Of a stretch of 64,000 nucleotides of DNA, positions 32,966 to 39,996 are shown in pieces. Numbering within the stretch: the stretch's first letter is position 1; each line of letters begins with the position of its first letter. Where the stretch lies: the NCBI RefSeq assembly GCF_009827595.1, contig NZ_WTYT01000001.1:744001-808000 (forward strand), read 5' to 3'. Source of the stretch: Altericroceibacterium endophyticum (GTDB taxonomy: Bacteria > Pseudomonadota > Alphaproteobacteria > Sphingomonadales > Sphingomonadaceae). The position numbers and the translations under genes are program-made. The notes under the pieces are model-generated. The model was not told where the DNA came from and did not search any database. It was given only the letters and a program-made list of their open reading frames with translations.

Positions 32966-33479
32966 TCAACCCGACGTCCGGAATGACCACTTTAGTCAAT
33001 TTCCATCCGAGGCCATCTCGCGTGAACACCATGCTAGCGCTATCCTTTTCAGCCTTCGGAACAGCTCGAAAATGATCGAAGTCGGTCCGTTCAATCGTCC
33101 AATCGGGGAAAGTTCCTTCACTCTCGCTCCACTGTTGCCCCCCTTTGAATTGGCCTCGGGCAACCATGATTCCCATAGCTTCGGGAGTTACAAGTCCGTC
33201 GATCATCCGATCGAGCACACCCATCGCGATTATTCCGCCAAATGCCTCGAGACCGCCTGCATCCTCGCGCTCCATTTCTACGACGAGATAAGCTTTCAAT
33301 TGAGATTTAAGCGATTCACGAACCGAAGCGAAGTCGATGCGGGCTTCCAAAGAAGCTACATCACCCTCGACGGCTGCATCGCGCAACTTGCCCAACGCGT
33401 AAGCGGGTGACAAAAAATACCAACCAACAGATGCAGCAAGAACGACAGCGATAATGGCAACCACAAGTTTCTTAGACAT
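32955..33479 (-). CDS. DUF2939 domain protein, membrane anchored
   Basis: 174 residues with an N-terminal membrane helix (VVAIIAVVLAASVGWYFL, residues ~5-22) then the DUF2939 pattern SPAYALGKLRDAAVEGDVASLE and VRESLKSQLKAYLV. The rest probably faces the periplasm. A very strong ribosome site (GGGGGGAG) precedes the ATG. First gene of the leftward cargo cluster, 142 bases after the repressor gene, on the same strand. Confidence 0.8.
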   Translation of the reverse strand: MSKKLVVAIIAVVLAASVGWYFLSPAYALGKLRDAAVEGDVASLEARIDFASVRESLKSQLKAYLVVEMEREDAGGLEAFGGIIAMGVLDRMIDGLVTPEAMGIMVARGQFKGGQQWSESEGTFPDWTIERTDFDHFRAVPKAEKDSASMVFTRDGLGWKLTKVVIPDVGLNAG

Positions 33480-33621
33480 TCTCCCCCCTCAGAGAATTCA
33501 GGTTCCACCTAAGTGGCAAGCATTCCTAAGTATGATTACTTACAGCAACAACCATCAGTGTAAATATGGATGAACAGAGTCAATCATCCGACCGACGCTT
33601 TCAGCTTATTTTACAATTTAG

Positions 33622-34290
33622 TTAAACCGTCTTCAGTACCGCAACGACACGGCCTATTATGTGGATTTCTCCATCCACGGCAGTTTCGGGGGGGACGTTT
33701 TGGTTGTCGGATAGGATCTTTACCGAACCATCAGGCTTGGGGCGGAGGCGTTTTATCATGCCTACATCGCCATAAGCGAAGACCCAGATCAGGTCGGACA
33801 TTTCGGGGCTCATCTGGCCGCGGTCAATCAGGACGACCTCGCCGTCCTCGATCGTAGGCGCCATGGAGTTGCCTTGCCCCTTGCTCCAGAACAGGTCTTC
33901 CGGCTTGGCGTTCGTGAAAAGGCGGATCCACGAGCGGGAGAATGCCCGCCTCTGTTCCTCAACTGGCTGATCGAGATATGTCCCACCAAGCCCGTATCGA
34001 AGATCGATTTCCGCTATTTCAACGATGTCATCATTGACCAGCTTAGGCACCTTGCCACGGCGAGGCTTAGACTGTGGGTCAAAATCGTCAGCCTCATCCG
34101 ACTCACCGGTTAGATATTCGGGAGTGGTTTTGAGTTCGCGAGCGATAACATGGAGATAGCTCGAACTTCGTGTTTTACCGGAGATGAGTGCGGATATGGT
34201 CGGCTGTTTGACGCCAACACGGCGCGCCAACTCCGCACCCGACATTTCGAGCGCCTCCAAGCGTTCACGGATGCGGTCACCAACGGTCAT
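33622..34290 (-). CDS. CI/C2-type repressor with S24 LexA-like protease domain
   Basis: Maintains lysogeny and is expected to self-cleave after DNA damage. 222 residues: N-terminal HTH (MSGAELARRVGVKQPTISALI, residues ~16-36), linker, and C-terminal S24 peptidase with the catalytic Ser in GQGNSMAPTIEDGE and the Lys in DVGMIKRLRP. It is divergent from the Cro-like gene with operator sequences between. No strong terminator is seen after it, so its transcript might continue into the cargo genes at 33479. Confidence 0.92.
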   Translation of the reverse strand: MTVGDRIRERLEALEMSGAELARRVGVKQPTISALISGKTRSSSYLHVIARELKTTPEYLTGESDEADDFDPQSKPRRGKVPKLVNDDIVEIAEIDLRYGLGGTYLDQPVEEQRRAFSRSWIRLFTNAKPEDLFWSKGQGNSMAPTIEDGEVVLIDRGQMSPEMSDLIWVFAYGDVGMIKRLRPKPDGSVKILSDNQNVPPETAVDGEIHIIGRVVAVLKTV

Positions 34291-34346
34291 CGGCGCACCC
34301 TATAGAAAGGGGTATAGAAACGCGCCTTAGTTTTTTCTATTGACGA

Positions 34347-34366
34347 GGTATAGCGATAACTATACC
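34347..34366. promoter_or_regulatory. Immunity operator and divergent promoters
   Basis: Perfect dyad GGTATAG (34347-34353), six bases, CTATACC (34360-34366). Another half-site GGTATAG is at 34311-34317, next to CCTATAG at 34299-34305, close to the repressor start. A -35 TTGACG (34340-34345) and -10-like TATACC (34361-34366) overlap the dyad and point toward the Cro-like gene. Transcription would begin within a few bases of its ATG, so the message may be leaderless. Repressor binding would block this promoter. Confidence 0.7.
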
Positions 34367-34374
34367 CAATAGTC

Positions 34375-34653
34375 ATGACTAAGCCAATGACCCCATATGA
34401 AGCTCTTAGCTGGCTCGTTCAGATCGCGGGATCTCAGAGTGCCCTTGCTCGAGCTCTAGGCATTTCTCAGCCAACCGTTTGGAAGTGGCTGCAGTCATCG
34501 AAGCGTTTGCCTGCGGAATATGTCTTGAAAGCCGAGCGCCTCTACGGTGTTTCTCGCCACGATCTGCGGCCTGACATTTATCCGCGTGACTATCCCCCAG
34601 CGCCAGAAGTGCGCTGGCACGGTCTCGATCGCCGCGCGGGGATGTCTGCATGA
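34375..34653 (+). CDS. Cro/YdaS-like regulator
   Basis: 92 residues with a helix-turn-helix SQSALARALGISQPTVWKWL (residues ~20-39), the YdaS/Cro pattern, followed by a Pro-rich tail (PDIYPRDYPPAPEVRW). Likely represses the CI gene and favours lytic growth. No Shine-Dalgarno sequence is visible upstream of the ATG, in keeping with a leaderless message from the promoter at 34340. Confidence 0.85.
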   Translation: MTKPMTPYEALSWLVQIAGSQSALARALGISQPTVWKWLQSSKRLPAEYVLKAERLYGVSRHDLRPDIYPRDYPPAPEVRWHGLDRRAGMSA

Positions 34654-34846
34654 TAATTCCTCTCTTTCCTTTTCGGTCGGCCCATCCCTCCTCTCCCGTC
34701 AAGAGGGTCGACCACTTTGGGCCGGGCAGCGGAGCGTTGACCCCACAACCCCGATCTGTCCGGCCCATTCCCTCCTATTTCGCTCCTGCCCGCCCGTCAT
34801 CGGGAGAAGGCGCCAAAACTTCCCCTCTCTGCCTGCGGAGCCACGC

Positions 34847-35323
34847 ATGACCCTCAGTGTTCAGGAACAATTGCAGGCCGATAAGGCGCGCGAGCTAATC
34901 GCGGGTGTCGGCGGGCTGGAGCCTGCTTCGGACATCACCGATCTCTCCACCAGCCAGCTTGGCCGCTATCAATCCAAGCATGAGCGCGATTCCATGCCCG
35001 CCCGCGTCATCGAACAGCTCGAAGCGGTGACGCATGGGCAGGCGAGCCATCCGGTGATGACCCGCCATCTGGCGCGGCGGCAGGGTTTCGTGCTGGTGCC
35101 GCTACCCAATGCCCTGCCCGGTGAAGGCGAATGGAACCGGCACATTGCGCGCCTTTCCCAAAAGGCGGGCGATCTGATCGCTGGCCTCGCCACCGATCTG
35201 GCGGATGATCAGGACGTCTCGCCGCGCGAAGCGAAGAAGCGCATCGCACCGGCGGACCGGCTTGTTGAAATCGCTGCAGAGCTGCGCGCGGCCCTGATCG
35301 CGCGGGCCGAAGGGGATTGCTGA
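34847..35323 (+). CDS. CII-like phage regulatory protein
   Basis: 158 residues from ATG 34847 with GGAG upstream. The N-terminal region and the GFVLVPLPNALPGEGEWNRHIARLSQKAGDLIAGLA stretch are those of the phage regulatory protein CII family (PF06892) found in P2-like phages. Probably sets early gene expression or the lysis/lysogeny decision. The longer frame starting at 34547 runs through the Cro-like gene and is rejected. Confidence 0.8.
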   Translation: MTLSVQEQLQADKARELIAGVGGLEPASDITDLSTSQLGRYQSKHERDSMPARVIEQLEAVTHGQASHPVMTRHLARRQGFVLVPLPNALPGEGEWNRHIARLSQKAGDLIAGLATDLADDQDVSPREAKKRIAPADRLVEIAAELRAALIARAEGDC

Positions 35324-35712
35324 TGGCGGGCGAAGGTGCCCTTTCCTCGCGCCCGGCCGGCCACCACACGCGGCTGCGCCGGGGCAGTGTGATCTGCCCG
35401 GTCTGCCACGCCAATGGCCGGATCGAAGGCAGCGAGCATGTGACCGATCTGGTCAAGACGCTGTGGGTCCATTGTTCCAACACCTCCTGCGGCATGACCT
35501 GGCGGATGCATCTCTCCTTTGAATTCGTGATCAGTCCCTCGGCGATTCACCGGCCCGATCTCAACCTGCCCGGTGCGCCCTCCGACTATCCGCGCCAGAC
35601 CTACGCCCCCGGCCCTCCCGCCAGCGTGGCAACGGCAGAGGACGCGCATGATCCGAACCAGATGACGATCTTCGATAATCTGGGTGGCAAGGATCCCAAA
35701 TCCCCGCCCTGA
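35323..35712 (+). CDS. Ogr/Delta-like zinc finger, candidate late activator
   Basis: 129 residues. The N-terminal half has the Ogr/Delta pattern: ICPVCHANGRIEGSE, then LWVHCSNTSCGMTWRMHLSFEF, with Cys-x2-Cys and Cys-x4-Cys zinc ligands and the conserved C-terminal strand. P2 Ogr activates the late promoters by binding upstream dyads and contacting RNA polymerase. In this prophage the three CTCGTT-N11-AACGAG sites are the obvious candidate targets. The Pro-rich C-terminal tail is an addition compared with Ogr (72 residues). Start overlaps the stop of the CII-like gene. Confidence 0.88.
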   Translation: MAGEGALSSRPAGHHTRLRRGSVICPVCHANGRIEGSEHVTDLVKTLWVHCSNTSCGMTWRMHLSFEFVISPSAIHRPDLNLPGAPSDYPRQTYAPGPPASVATAEDAHDPNQMTIFDNLGGKDPKSPP

Positions 35713-35787
35713 TCGGCGCCTGCTTTCCCCCATACATCGCGGCCCCTGCCGCACCGAAACAATCCCCATCAGAGGAAGGAGTGCCCC

Positions 35788-36024
35788 GTGGCCGCAACAA
35801 CTGATGACCGCCTCCGCTTGCTCATCGAACGCATCGAACGGCTTGAGGAAGAAAAGAAGAATATCTCCGACGATATCCGAGAGGTTTACGCCGAGGCGAA
35901 GGCCGTTGGTTACGACGTGAAGATCCTCCGCCAGATCGTGCGCCTGCGCAAAATGCAGCCCGACGACCGGCGCGAGATGGAGTGCATTCTCGAGACCTAC
36001 AAAGCCGCGCTGGGGATCGGCTGA
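35788..36024 (+). CDS. GapR/DUF2312-family DNA-binding protein
   Basis: 78 residues from a GTG (GGAAGGAG-type site upstream). Strong DUF2312 pattern: [47 protein letters not shown]. GapR of Caulobacter is a nucleoid protein that clamps overtwisted DNA ahead of forks and polymerases. A phage copy could help phage DNA replication or transcription, or act on the host nucleoid. It sits where P2 has its replication genes. Confidence 0.93.
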   Translation: MAATTDDRLRLLIERIERLEEEKKNISDDIREVYAEAKAVGYDVKILRQIVRLRKMQPDDRREMECILETYKAALGIG

Positions 36025-36197
36025 TGCAGCGCCTCCCCATCATCCACCAATGCGGCCGCTGCGCGCGTTCGCATCACGGCCCGCATCTGCCGCCCGGTTG
36101 GGCGCAGCATCCCCGCTACGGCGCCCTCTGCGACGATTGCGGCGAGCGCCTGCGCCTGACGGCCCAAACCGGCCTCACCGCGCGAGAAGCGGCATGA
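36024..36197 (+). CDS. Small zinc-ribbon-like protein
   Basis: 57 residues with two Cys pairs, CGRCARSHHG and CDDCGERL, separated by about 23 residues, a probable zinc ribbon. ATG overlaps the stop of the GapR-like gene. Function unknown; gene-tight packing suggests a real early gene. Confidence 0.7.
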   Translation: MQRLPIIHQCGRCARSHHGPHLPPGWAQHPRYGALCDDCGERLRLTAQTGLTAREAA

Positions 36198-36373
36198 GCG
36201 AGAGCGATCCCGAGCTCGAACATCTGCGCGCGCTGTGCGCCCGCGCCGAACGCTGGGCAGCGCGGATCGAATGGGCCGTGTTCGCAGCAGCGATCGCCCT
36301 GGCCTTTGTCTGCACGCCGATAATCGCGAAGAACATCGCGCTGGGCTTTTGCGCGGAGTGGATACTGCCATGA
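36194..36373 (+). CDS. Small single-helix membrane protein
   Basis: 59 residues: a charged N terminus (MSESDPELEHLRALCARAER) and one membrane helix (WAVFAAAIALAFVCTPIIA). Start and stop overlap both neighbours by four bases. No family recognised. Confidence 0.65.
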   Translation: MSESDPELEHLRALCARAERWAARIEWAVFAAAIALAFVCTPIIAKNIALGFCAEWILP

Positions 36374-36654
36374 GCGTTTCAGCCACATCGCGGCAGCTCG
36401 ACGCCCTGCGGTTTATCCAGGGCTATCAGGAAGTGCATGGCTCCTCGCCCACACTGACCCAGATCAGCGAAGGTCTCGATCTTCGCTCGCGCGGAGGCGT
36501 TCATCGCCTCGTGACAGGGCTGGAGGAGCGCAGCTTGATTCGTCGCGCCGCCGCGCCCGCCCGTTCAATCGAGATTTGCGAGGCGGTCGCTCTGCCACGA
36601 GCACCGGATGGCGCGCCTCTCTTTTCCGTCACCCCGAAAGGAATCAGTCCATGA
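36370..36654 (+). CDS. LexA-N-like winged-helix protein lacking the protease domain
   Basis: 94 residues resembling the LexA DNA-binding domain only: TSRQLDALRFIQGYQEVHGSSPTLTQISEGLDL, then GGVHRLVTGLEERSLIRR. There is no S24 domain, so it cannot self-cleave. Could modulate SOS or phage promoters. Tight overlaps on both sides place it in the early operon. Confidence 0.78.
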   Translation: MSVSATSRQLDALRFIQGYQEVHGSSPTLTQISEGLDLRSRGGVHRLVTGLEERSLIRRAAAPARSIEICEAVALPRAPDGAPLFSVTPKGISP

Positions 36655-36872
36655 GCCTGCCCGCCCCCGTCCAGAATATTATCAAGGCCATCGCCGACGA
36701 GATGGCGCAAGACGACGCCCTTCTCGCCCAGATCAATCAGAGCCACCAGCCATGTCGAAACAGCCCCGCTGCGCGATCTACGCCCGCTTCTCGACCGACC
36801 GGCAATCGGAAACTTCCGCCGAAGACCAGGTCCGCGACTGCCGGCGCTATGCCGAAGCGCAAGGCTGGGTAG
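36651..36872 (+). CDS. Possible small ORF overlapping the recombinase start
   Basis: 73 codons. The first ~38 (MSLPAPVQNIIKAIADEMAQ and on) look like a real helical peptide with a GAAAGGA ribosome site. The rest overlaps the recombinase gene in another frame and is low in information. It may be a leader coupling recombinase translation. Confidence 0.4.
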   Translation: MSLPAPVQNIIKAIADEMAQDDALLAQINQSHQPCRNSPAARSTPASRPTGNRKLPPKTRSATAGAMPKRKAG

Positions 36873-38383
36873 TCGCCGACGTCTTTACCGACCTCGCCAT
36901 CTCCGGCGCCAATAATCGGCGGCCGGGGATGACGGCGATGCTTGCCGCCATCGCGGAGGGAAGCATTGAGATCGTGCTGGCCGAAGATCAGGACCGTCTG
37001 GCGCGCGATCAGGAAGATATCGCAGCGATCTACAAGCGCGTCATCTTTGCCGGTGCGCGGATCATCACGCTTTCCGCCGGCGAGTTGTCGGAGCTGCATA
37101 TCGGCCTGAAGGGCACGATGGATGCGCTCGAGCTGAAGAAGATGGCAGAGAAGATCCGCCGCGGGCAGCGCGGCACGGTCAGCCGCGGTCGCGTGCCAGG
37201 GGGGCTTTGCTACGGTTATGAAGTGGTCCGCAAGCTGGATGACAAGGGTGAACTTGATCGCGGCCTGCGCCGCATCGTTCCCGAACAGGCAGAAGTCGTT
37301 CGCCGGATCTGCCGCGAATATGCCGATGGGCGGAGCATCAAGGCAATATGCCGTGATCTGAACAAAGAAGGTATCAAGAGCGCGCGGGGTGGCGAGTGGC
37401 GCGTCTCCTCGATCTCGGGTAATCGCGCCCGGAAGATCGGCATCCTTCACAACCCGATCTATATCGGCAAGCTGGTTTACAATCGCGTGCGAATGCTGCG
37501 CGATCCGGAAAGCCGGAACCGCATTTCACGGCCGAACCCGGAAAGCGAGCTGGAAACCGTCGATGTGCCCGAACTGCGCATCATCGACGAAGAACTATGG
37601 CAACGTGTTCAGGAACGCCGCCGCATCGAAGCCGAGGTCCGCCCTGAACATCGCCGCAAACCGCGCCATCTGCTTTCCGGCCTTATCCAATGCGCTGAAT
37701 GCAGGGGCAATTACATCTCCTATGGCAGCGGCCGCTTCGGCTGCACCAACCATCGCGGCGGCGGCAAATGCGACAATGCGCGCACCATATCCTATGAAGA
37801 ATTGCAGCGCCGCGTGCTGGCCGGTCTGGAAGACAAGCTGCTCTCGCAAGAGGCTGTGGATCTGCTCGTCGCTGAATTCCACCGCGCCCGCCAGAAACAT
37901 CAGAGCGACATCGATCGCCGCCGCAAACGCACGGAGAAGAAACTGCGCGAACTATCCGGCGCCATTGATCGCCTGGTCGCCGCCATCGCCGATGGCGGCA
38001 GTGAATTTGCCGAAGTGCGGGAAGCATTGCGCCAGAAAAAGGCCGAGCGTGACCAGCTTCAGAATGAAGTTGCTGAGCAGGAAGCCCTGCCCGCCATCGC
38101 ACTCGATCCCCGCATAGCGGAAACCTATCGTACCCGGATCCGGAATCTGATTTCGGGTGCGGAAAGACAGGAAGTGACCCTGTCGAACTCGTCCGGCCAG
38201 ATCAGGCAACTGATCAACGCCGTTATCATCTATCCACGAAGTGCCGACAAGGATATCGAGGTTTACGGCTCGCTAGAAGCCGCCGTAGCCCTTGCTACCA
38301 CCGGCCAAGCAAGGAGGGAGCTACAGCCGTGTTTAACGATGGTAGCGGAGGAGGGACTCGAACCCCCGACACATGGATTATGA
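36752..38383 (+). CDS. int: Large serine recombinase (phage integrase)
   Basis: 543 residues from ATG 36752. Resolvase domain with catalytic Ser14 in YARFSTDRQSE and the LAEDQDRLARDQEDI region. A recombinase domain follows (PGGLCYGYEVVRKLDDKGEL, then GILHNPIYIGKLVYNR). A zinc ribbon lies near residue 310 (IQCAECRGNYISY, with later Cys-x-x-His and Cys), then a coiled coil (DIDRRRKRTEKKLRELSGAI). The last residues EEGLEPPTHGL are encoded by the 3' part of a tRNA-Met gene (44-base overlap; the stop TGA overlaps the anticodon), showing that the element is integrated in that tRNA. Confidence 0.93.
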   Translation: MSKQPRCAIYARFSTDRQSETSAEDQVRDCRRYAEAQGWVVADVFTDLAISGANNRRPGMTAMLAAIAEGSIEIVLAEDQDRLARDQEDIAAIYKRVIFAGARIITLSAGELSELHIGLKGTMDALELKKMAEKIRRGQRGTVSRGRVPGGLCYGYEVVRKLDDKGELDRGLRRIVPEQAEVVRRICREYADGRSIKAICRDLNKEGIKSARGGEWRVSSISGNRARKIGILHNPIYIGKLVYNRVRMLRDPESRNRISRPNPESELETVDVPELRIIDEELWQRVQERRRIEAEVRPEHRRKPRHLLSGLIQCAECRGNYISYGSGRFGCTNHRGGGKCDNARTISYEELQRRVLAGLEDKLLSQEAVDLLVAEFHRARQKHQSDIDRRRKRTEKKLRELSGAIDRLVAAIADGGSEFAEVREALRQKKAERDQLQNEVAEQEALPAIALDPRIAETYRTRIRNLISGAERQEVTLSNSSGQIRQLINAVIIYPRSADKDIEVYGSLEAAVALATTGQARRELQPCLTMVAEEGLEPPTHGL

Positions 38384-38416
38384 TTCCACTGCTCTAACCA
38401 CCTGAGCTACTCCGCC
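38340..38416 (-). tRNA. tRNA-Met (CAT anticodon), prophage integration site
   Basis: 77 bases, folding as a cloverleaf: acceptor GGCGGAG with CTCCGCT, D arm GCTCAGGTGGTTAGAGC, anticodon loop ATCATAA (anticodon at 38380-38382), T arm GGGGGTTCGAGTCCCTC and encoded CCA. It lacks the initiator C1:A72 mismatch and the three G-C pairs, so it is an elongator-type Met tRNA (tRNA-Ile with lysidine at C34 is the alternative). The recombinase gene reads into its 3' half from the other strand. Confidence 0.93.
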
Positions 38417-38481
38417 CCAATCGGGGACCAGCGTTGTTTTCGCTGGCGAGGCGGCGCATTTACGGCGGGGTTTGCGATTGG

Positions 38482-38988
38482 TCAACCTCGAAAGGGCCAA
38501 TCTCTTACAAACTCCCACGGGCCATCGCGATAGATGTGGAGCCCGATGGCGCGGAAGCGAAAATTCTGCTTTGAAATCAAGGGCTCAAGCGATTGCTGCA
38601 AAGCCTTCGCTTCTTTGGCAGAAACCTTGTTTTGAATCGTCACATGCAACCTCGGAACGGCTTGGTCCTGCGGTGTGAGCAAGCCGTGAAAGCGTTCGGC
38701 GATTTCCGCGCGAATCTCTTCCATGTCGGGACTCGTTATGCGCAGCGCTGTGCCCTGGCCCAGCGACATGATTCCTTCCAGCACCGCGGCAGGCGGCGGG
38801 CATTGCGCGACGATGTCTGCGAAGCAATCGCGTAGTTCACCCTCCACGCTGGGCGGCAAGGCATGAAACAGCGTGACATGGGCCGACAGGTGGTTCCGCT
38901 CAGGCGGGAAGTGTTCTCGCCTCAGACCAGTCGCCCAAGAGGCCAGATCCTTCGGCAATTCAGCGGTGACGATAAAAGGCGCGCTCAT
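38482..38988 (-). CDS. 2'-5' RNA ligase / 2H phosphoesterase family protein
   Basis: 168 residues from the ATG at 38988 (a start five codons earlier, at 39003, is possible). It has the two HxT motifs of the 2H phosphoesterase superfamily: LSAHVTLFHALP near residue 40 and RLHVTIQNKV near residue 117. Members ligate or hydrolyse 2'-5' RNA linkages or cyclic phosphates. It follows mltG on the same strand and lies upstream of the tRNA-Met gene. Confidence 0.85.
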   Translation of the reverse strand: MSAPFIVTAELPKDLASWATGLRREHFPPERNHLSAHVTLFHALPPSVEGELRDCFADIVAQCPPPAAVLEGIMSLGQGTALRITSPDMEEIRAEIAERFHGLLTPQDQAVPRLHVTIQNKVSAKEAKALQQSLEPLISKQNFRFRAIGLHIYRDGPWEFVRDWPFRG

Positions 38989-39011
38989 AAGGATAAAACG
39001 CACCGGCGGCG

Positions 39012-39992
39012 CTATATTTCCCCGCGCTTACGACGAATAGCGAACCACTTTTCCACATTGCGGTTATGTTCATCGAGCGTTTTCGAGAACACATGGCCGC
39101 CCGTGCCATCGGCAACCATGTAGATCGCGTCGGTCTCGGCCGGATTGAGCACGGCAGCGATCGAGGCGCGTCCAGGATTGGTGATCGGCCCCTTGGGCAA
39201 ACCGACCATCGAATAGGTATTATAATCGTTGATCGCAGCAATTTCCGACTGACGGATACGGCGGCCGAGCGGTTTACCCTTGGTGATCGGATAGATGATC
39301 GTCGGGTCCGCCTGCAGCATCATGCCTTTCTTCACTCGATTGGAATAGAGGCCCGCAACCATGCGCCGCTCCTTGGGCAGCGCGGTTTCCTTCTCGACGA
39401 TGGAGGCCAGCGTCACCGCTTCTTGCGGCGTATCAACGGCGATGTTTTTCGCCCTGCCCTGCCACAATTCGGCAACCGTATCGGTCATCGCCTGCTGCAT
39501 CCGTGCCAGCACGTCGGCCCGGCTCTCGCCGCGCTCGAAATCGTAGCTTTCGGGGAGCACAGAACCTTCCGCCGGAACGTCGATCTTGCCGGTCAGCAAG
39601 GGCTCGGCCATCAGCCGCTCATACACCATGATGGAGGGCATGCCCTCCGGTATGGTGACAAAACGGCGAACGACATCGCCATGCTGAAACGTATCGAGAA
39701 TAGTGGCCGGACTGGCCCCGGCGGGGAGCATGAACTCGCCCGCCTTGATCGGATCATCGCCAGCAAAAATCTTTGCCCGGGTGAGAAAACCATCCGCCGA
39801 ATCGATAATGCCTTCTTCTTCCAGTTTCTGTGCCACCGCCGTGAGCGACGAGCCGGAAGAAACCAGGAAGGCACGGTCCTTTTCCAGATTGGCGGAGCCC
39901 CACCAACCGGATGCAAAAATTGCGGCCCCGATCAGGACCACGGCCATTCCGGCGAGGATCAGAAAAACAACACCGCGCCGAATCATGGCCAT
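39012..39992 (-). CDS. mltG: Endolytic transglycosylase MltG
   Basis: Cuts nascent glycan strands in the periplasm and so ends peptidoglycan polymerisation. 326 residues with an N-terminal membrane helix (VVFLILAGMAVVLIGAAIFA), a LysM-like region, and the YceG domain with catalytic Glu in SIVEKETALPKERRMVAGLY. It also has LQADPTIIYPI and TYSMVGLPKGPITNPG. Directly follows fabF on the same strand. Confidence 0.96.
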   Translation of the reverse strand: MAMIRRGVVFLILAGMAVVLIGAAIFASGWWGSANLEKDRAFLVSSGSSLTAVAQKLEEEGIIDSADGFLTRAKIFAGDDPIKAGEFMLPAGASPATILDTFQHGDVVRRFVTIPEGMPSIMVYERLMAEPLLTGKIDVPAEGSVLPESYDFERGESRADVLARMQQAMTDTVAELWQGRAKNIAVDTPQEAVTLASIVEKETALPKERRMVAGLYSNRVKKGMMLQADPTIIYPITKGKPLGRRIRQSEIAAINDYNTYSMVGLPKGPITNPGRASIAAVLNPAETDAIYMVADGTGGHVFSKTLDEHNRNVEKWFAIRRKRGEI

Positions 39993-39996
39993 GTCC

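Larger units (their letters stand above)
885..38383. mobile_element. P2-like (Peduovirus-type) prophage
   Basis: This block holds an almost complete P2-type virion gene set: Q, P, O, N, M, L, X, R, S, J, I, V, W, FI, FII, E/E', T, U and D. It also has lysis genes, a CI/Cro switch, CII- and Ogr-like regulators and a large serine recombinase. The right end is fixed by the recombinase reading into a tRNA-Met gene; the left end is only bracketed (559-885). Gene order departs from P2: V-W is separated from J-I by fibre genes and cargo. Three cargo cassettes interrupt the late region. No replication initiator was recognised. All structural genes appear intact, so the element could still make particles. 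Confidence 0.9.

Noticed and set aside
34650-34850. 66-codon frame after the Cro-like gene
   Set aside because: Pro/Ser-rich low-information product and no conserved feature; probably untranslated leader of the CII-like gene.
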